From UMGS1498 sp900552335 (GTDB lineage: Bacteria; Bacillota_I; Bacilli_A; RF39; UBA660): 64,000 nt of DNA. How positions within the stretch are numbered: position 1 is the stretch's first letter; each line of letters opens with the position of its first letter. The notes below the pieces were generated by a model, which saw only the letters and a list, made by a program, of their open reading frames with translations, was not told the origin of the DNA and did not search any database. Below are positions 61,952-64,000 of the stretch, in pieces. Both the position numbers and the translations under genes were made by a program. The stretch is taken from NCBI GenBank assembly GCA_902477075.1, contig CABSFU010000003.1, positions 46,681-110,680 of the forward strand, read 5' to 3'.

Positions 61952-62692
61952 ATGAATATAGAATTTGAAAATTTAAAAAAGAAATTTGCAGAGATTAAAA
62001 ACATGAATTGGGTAGAAAGTGTTAGAAAAGGCAGTACAGGAAGTGGCAGAACATTTGAAAAATTATTAGGAATTGAAGAAAATAATTTAGAAATACCAGA
62101 TTATAATGGTATTGAAATTAAAGTTAAAAGAAGCCATAGTAACTCATTTACTACCCTTTTTAATTGTACACCAGAAGGACCGCATTACTGTGAAATAGAA
62201 AGAATAAAAGAAAAATATGGTTATCCGGATAAAGTACTAAAAGAAGCAAAAATTCTACACAATTCTGTCTATTGCAATCAAAAAGTAAAAATTAATGATT
62301 CTTATTATTTTCAATTACATGTTAGTGAAATTGAAGAAAAATTATATTTAAAAGTTATAGATCGATTTGGAAATGTTATAGAAGACACTATGTATTGGAC
62401 TTTCGATTTGTTAAAAGAAAAATTATATAGAAAACTTAAAAACATGGCATTCGTTAGTGCCATGAGAAAGATTGAAAATGGTAAAGAATATTTTAAATAT
62501 TACAAATTAGAAATTTATAAACTAAAAAGTTTTGATACATTTATCAATTTATTAAAAGCAGGGATTATCCGTGTGACATTTAAAATTGGGGTGTTTAGAT
62601 CAGGAGACAAAAAAGGAAAAATTCACGATCATGGCACAGGTTTTGACATAGAAGAAAAAAATCTATATAAACTATATGACCAATATTTATAA
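61952..62692 (+). CDS. MvaI/BcnI-family restriction endonuclease (solitary)
   Basis: A 246-residue protein of the MvaI/BcnI restriction endonuclease family, monomeric enzymes that nick each strand in turn at short CC(W/S)GG-type sites. The motif STGSGRTFEKLLGIEEN is the family N-terminal signature, and PDYNGIEIKVKRSHS holds the catalytic D-x(n)-E-x-K, giving D-E-K. The C-terminus FRSGDKKGKIHDHGTGFDI is also family-like. No DNA methyltransferase gene lies in the neighbourhood, so either the host is protected otherwise or the gene is an orphan. RBS AAAGTGAGG. AT-rich. Confidence 0.82.
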   Translation: MNIEFENLKKKFAEIKNMNWVESVRKGSTGSGRTFEKLLGIEENNLEIPDYNGIEIKVKRSHSNSFTTLFNCTPEGPHYCEIERIKEKYGYPDKVLKEAKILHNSVYCNQKVKINDSYYFQLHVSEIEEKLYLKVIDRFGNVIEDTMYWTFDLLKEKLYRKLKNMAFVSAMRKIENGKEYFKYYKLEIYKLKSFDTFINLLKAGIIRVTFKIGVFRSGDKKGKIHDHGTGFDIEEKNLYKLYDQYL

Positions 62693-62735
62693 TGGCTCAA
62701 CTATCAATAGAAAATGCTTTGTGGCCAAGGGGTAT

Positions 62736-62763
62736 AAAAAAAAGAACTACATAGTTCCTTTAA
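62736..62763 (-). terminator. Terminator of the tRNA cluster
   Basis: Minus-strand AGGAACT-ATGT-AGTTCTT followed by eight T, ten bases beyond the tRNA-Pro gene. Confidence 0.85.
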
Positions 62764-62771
62764 AATCTAAA

Positions 62772-62848
62772 TGGTCGGGAAAACAGGATTTGAACCTGCA
62801 ACCCCTTGGTCCCAAACCAAGTGCTCTACCAAGTTGAGCCATTTCCCG
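62772..62848 (-). tRNA. tRNA-Pro (anticodon UGG)
   Basis: 77 bases with encoded CCA. Acceptor CGGGAAA pairs with TTTCCCG; anticodon loop TTTGGGA gives UGG. Last tRNA of the cluster before the terminator. Confidence 0.96.
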
Positions 62849-62931
62849 AAATACAGTGAAATTATAACATAACTTCTCTAAAAAAACAAGTAATTTTAAC
62901 AATTTAACTGTAAAATAATTAAAACATAAAA

Positions 62932-63008
62932 TGGTGTGTCTGGAGGGATTCGAACCCCCGACCTTTTGGTTCGTAGCCAAACACTCTATCCAGCTGAGCT
63001 ACAGACAC
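62932..63008 (-). tRNA. tRNA-Arg (anticodon ACG)
   Basis: 77 bases with encoded CCA. Acceptor GTGTCTG/CAGACAC; anticodon loop CTACGAA gives ACG, with A34 expected to be deaminated to inosine. Confidence 0.96.
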
Positions 63009-63106
63009 ATACAACTACAGATATAGTATAACACCATATCATCATAAAATCAACGTAGGAATAAAATAAAAACTGAAATAAATTACTCCAGCTTCGATTT
63101 CTTAAA

Positions 63107-63182
63107 TGGTGGCTCCGAATGGAATCGAACCATCGACACAGGGATTTTCAGTCCCTTGCTCTACCGACTGAGCTACAGAGCC
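63107..63182 (-). tRNA. tRNA-Phe (anticodon GAA)
   Basis: 76 bases with encoded CCA. Acceptor GGCTCTG/CGGAGCC; anticodon loop CTGAAAA gives GAA. Confidence 0.96.
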
Positions 63183-63186
63183 ATAA

Positions 63187-63262
63187 TGGCGGTTCCGACG
63201 AGAATTGAACTCGCGATCTTCTGCGTGACAGGCAGACGTGATAACCGCTACACCACGGAACC
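63187..63262 (-). tRNA. tRNA-Asp (anticodon GUC)
   Basis: 76 bases with encoded CCA. Acceptor GGTTCCG/CGGAACC; anticodon loop CTGTCAC gives GUC. Only four bases separate it from tRNA-Phe. Confidence 0.96.
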
Positions 63263-63264
63263 AT

Positions 63265-63341
<77 letters not shown>

Positions 63342-63356
63342 ATATTACAAAATAAA

Positions 63357-63448
63357 TGGCGGAGGAATAGGGATTCGAACCCTAGCGCCGCTTGCACGAC
63401 CTGCTGGTTTTCAAGACCAGTCCCTTCAACCAACTTGGGTATTCCTCC
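63357..63448 (-). tRNA. tRNA-Ser (anticodon UGA)
   Basis: 92 bases with encoded CCA and a long variable arm. Acceptor GGAGGAA/TTCCTCC; anticodon loop CTTGAAA gives UGA. Confidence 0.96.
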
Positions 63449-63557
63449 ACATCACAATGCTGTGAATACGTGTATAATTATAGCATATAAAAATTAATTG
63501 TACAATATATTTTATGTAAAATTTTATACTTTTTTACCTTTTTTTCAAAAATACATA

Positions 63558-63583
63558 AAAAAACCTGTATTACTACAGATTTA
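63558..63583 (-). terminator. Weak hairpin between tRNA-Leu and tRNA-Ser
   Basis: Minus-strand CTGTA-GTAA-TACAG followed by GTTTTTTT. It may split the tRNA cluster into two transcripts. The rest of the 145-base spacer shows nothing. Confidence 0.4.
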
Positions 63584-63593
63584 ATTACCCTAA

Positions 63594-63682
63594 TGGTGCC
63601 TAAGGCCGGACTTGAACCGGCACGGGATTTGACTCCCGCAGGATTTTAAGTCCTGTGCGTCTACCAATTTCGCCACTCAGGC
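63594..63682 (-). tRNA. tRNA-Leu (anticodon UAA)
   Basis: 89 bases with encoded CCA and a long variable arm. Acceptor GCCTGAG/CTTAGGC with one G-U pair; anticodon loop CTTAAAA gives UAA. Confidence 0.96.
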
Positions 63683-63837
63683 ATAAGAACCATATTGTCA
63701 TAAAGGTAATACCAAATGACTACTAAATTATATAATAATTTTTTTTGTTTGGCAATACCTTTTTTTAATTTTATGTAAAAAAATAAAAGAATATGATAAA
63801 AATAAAAAGAAATCATTCGATTTCTAAAAAAACAAAA

Positions 63838-63913
63838 TGGTGTCCCGTGGCGAACTCGAATCGCCGACCCTTTGATTAAAAGTCAAATGCTCTACCTACT
63901 GAGCTAACGGGAC
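63838..63913 (-). tRNA. tRNA-Lys (anticodon UUU)
   Basis: 76 bases with encoded CCA. Acceptor GTCCCGT/ACGGGAC; anticodon loop CTTTTAA gives UUU. Confidence 0.96.
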
Positions 63914-63928
63914 ATATAATAATAAAAA

Positions 63929-64000
63929 TGGTTGCCTCGGCTAGATTCGAACTAGCGAAATGCCACAGTCAAAGTGTGGTGCCTTACCGCTTGGCTACGA
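63929..64000 (-). tRNA. tRNA-Gln (anticodon UUG), 5' end cut by window
   Basis: 72 bases are present, including CCA. The anticodon loop CTTTGAC gives UUG. The 3' acceptor CGAGGCA would pair with TGCCTCG, of which only TCG is inside the window, so about four 5' bases are missing. Confidence 0.92.

Noticed and set aside
62708..62735. CCAAGGGG stretch complementary to part of tRNA-Pro
   Set aside because: Eight bases of complementarity in this context can be chance; no tRNA fold or second gene is visible.

Overview
The window is about 28-30% G+C by eye and reads as the chromosome of a spore-forming, low-GC Bacillota. Sporulation and germination genes support this: a gerA-type operon, a CotY/CotZ-like coat protein and a BclA-like collagen protein. 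So do RNase J, ScpAB, an AddAB-type nuclease and strong AGGAGG ribosome sites. TGA is used as a stop (for example in pssD and rlmD), so this is not the Mycoplasma code. The compact genes and small AddA/AddB suggest an uncultured gut-type Bacilli lineage (RF39/Erysipelotrichales-like). That placement is inference.

Layout. 1-7.1 kb: minus-strand housekeeping genes, namely PcrA (runs off the left edge), a Fic toxin with its small partner, a PssE/PssD (Alg13/Alg14-like) glycosyltransferase pair, TrmL, a one-domain Clp-type AAA ATPase overlapping a thioredoxin-like lipoprotein gene, and a LysM protein. 7.2-16.2 kb: an RHH regulator, patatin, MutY, an MFS transporter, a P-loop kinase, a DMT transporter and several unknowns. 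16.3-19.8 kb: tRNA-Leu, ScpBA, an RNHCP protein, a CotY-like protein and DUF368/PopT. 19.9-26.1 kb: a surface region with a membrane-anchored surface-module protein, a sortase, its thioester/SpaA-type adhesin with an LPNTS sorting signal, and the collagen-like protein. 26.2-32.4 kb: a C39-like peptidase, an acyltransferase, RlmD and RNase J.

32.4-45.9 kb: a cell-surface polysaccharide region. It holds a phosphodiester glycosidase, a Gtr-type trio (GtrA, GT-C-like, GtrB), several GT2 enzymes, a TagGH-like ABC exporter and an O-antigen-ligase-like protein. Inside it lies the most unusual gene of the window: a complete 2,3-bisphosphoglycerate-independent phosphoglycerate mutase fused in frame to a transmembrane helix and about 390 predicted extracellular residues. 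That tail contains two copies of a module also present in the 19.9 kb gene and, decayed, at 43.6-43.8 kb.

46-49.7 kb: the germination operon gerAA-gerAC-gerAB. 49.8-51 kb: a prepilin-like protein with a 10-G tract in its likely promoter spacer, a phase-variation candidate. 51-62.7 kb: ferredoxin, AddA/AddB, a CPWC thioredoxin-like protein, L-lactate dehydrogenase, a polysaccharide deacetylase and a solitary MvaI/BcnI-like restriction endonuclease. 62.7-64 kb: a cluster of nine minus-strand tRNA genes, the last cut by the window edge. Many transcription units end in hairpins that contain or touch the stop codon and often serve two convergent genes.
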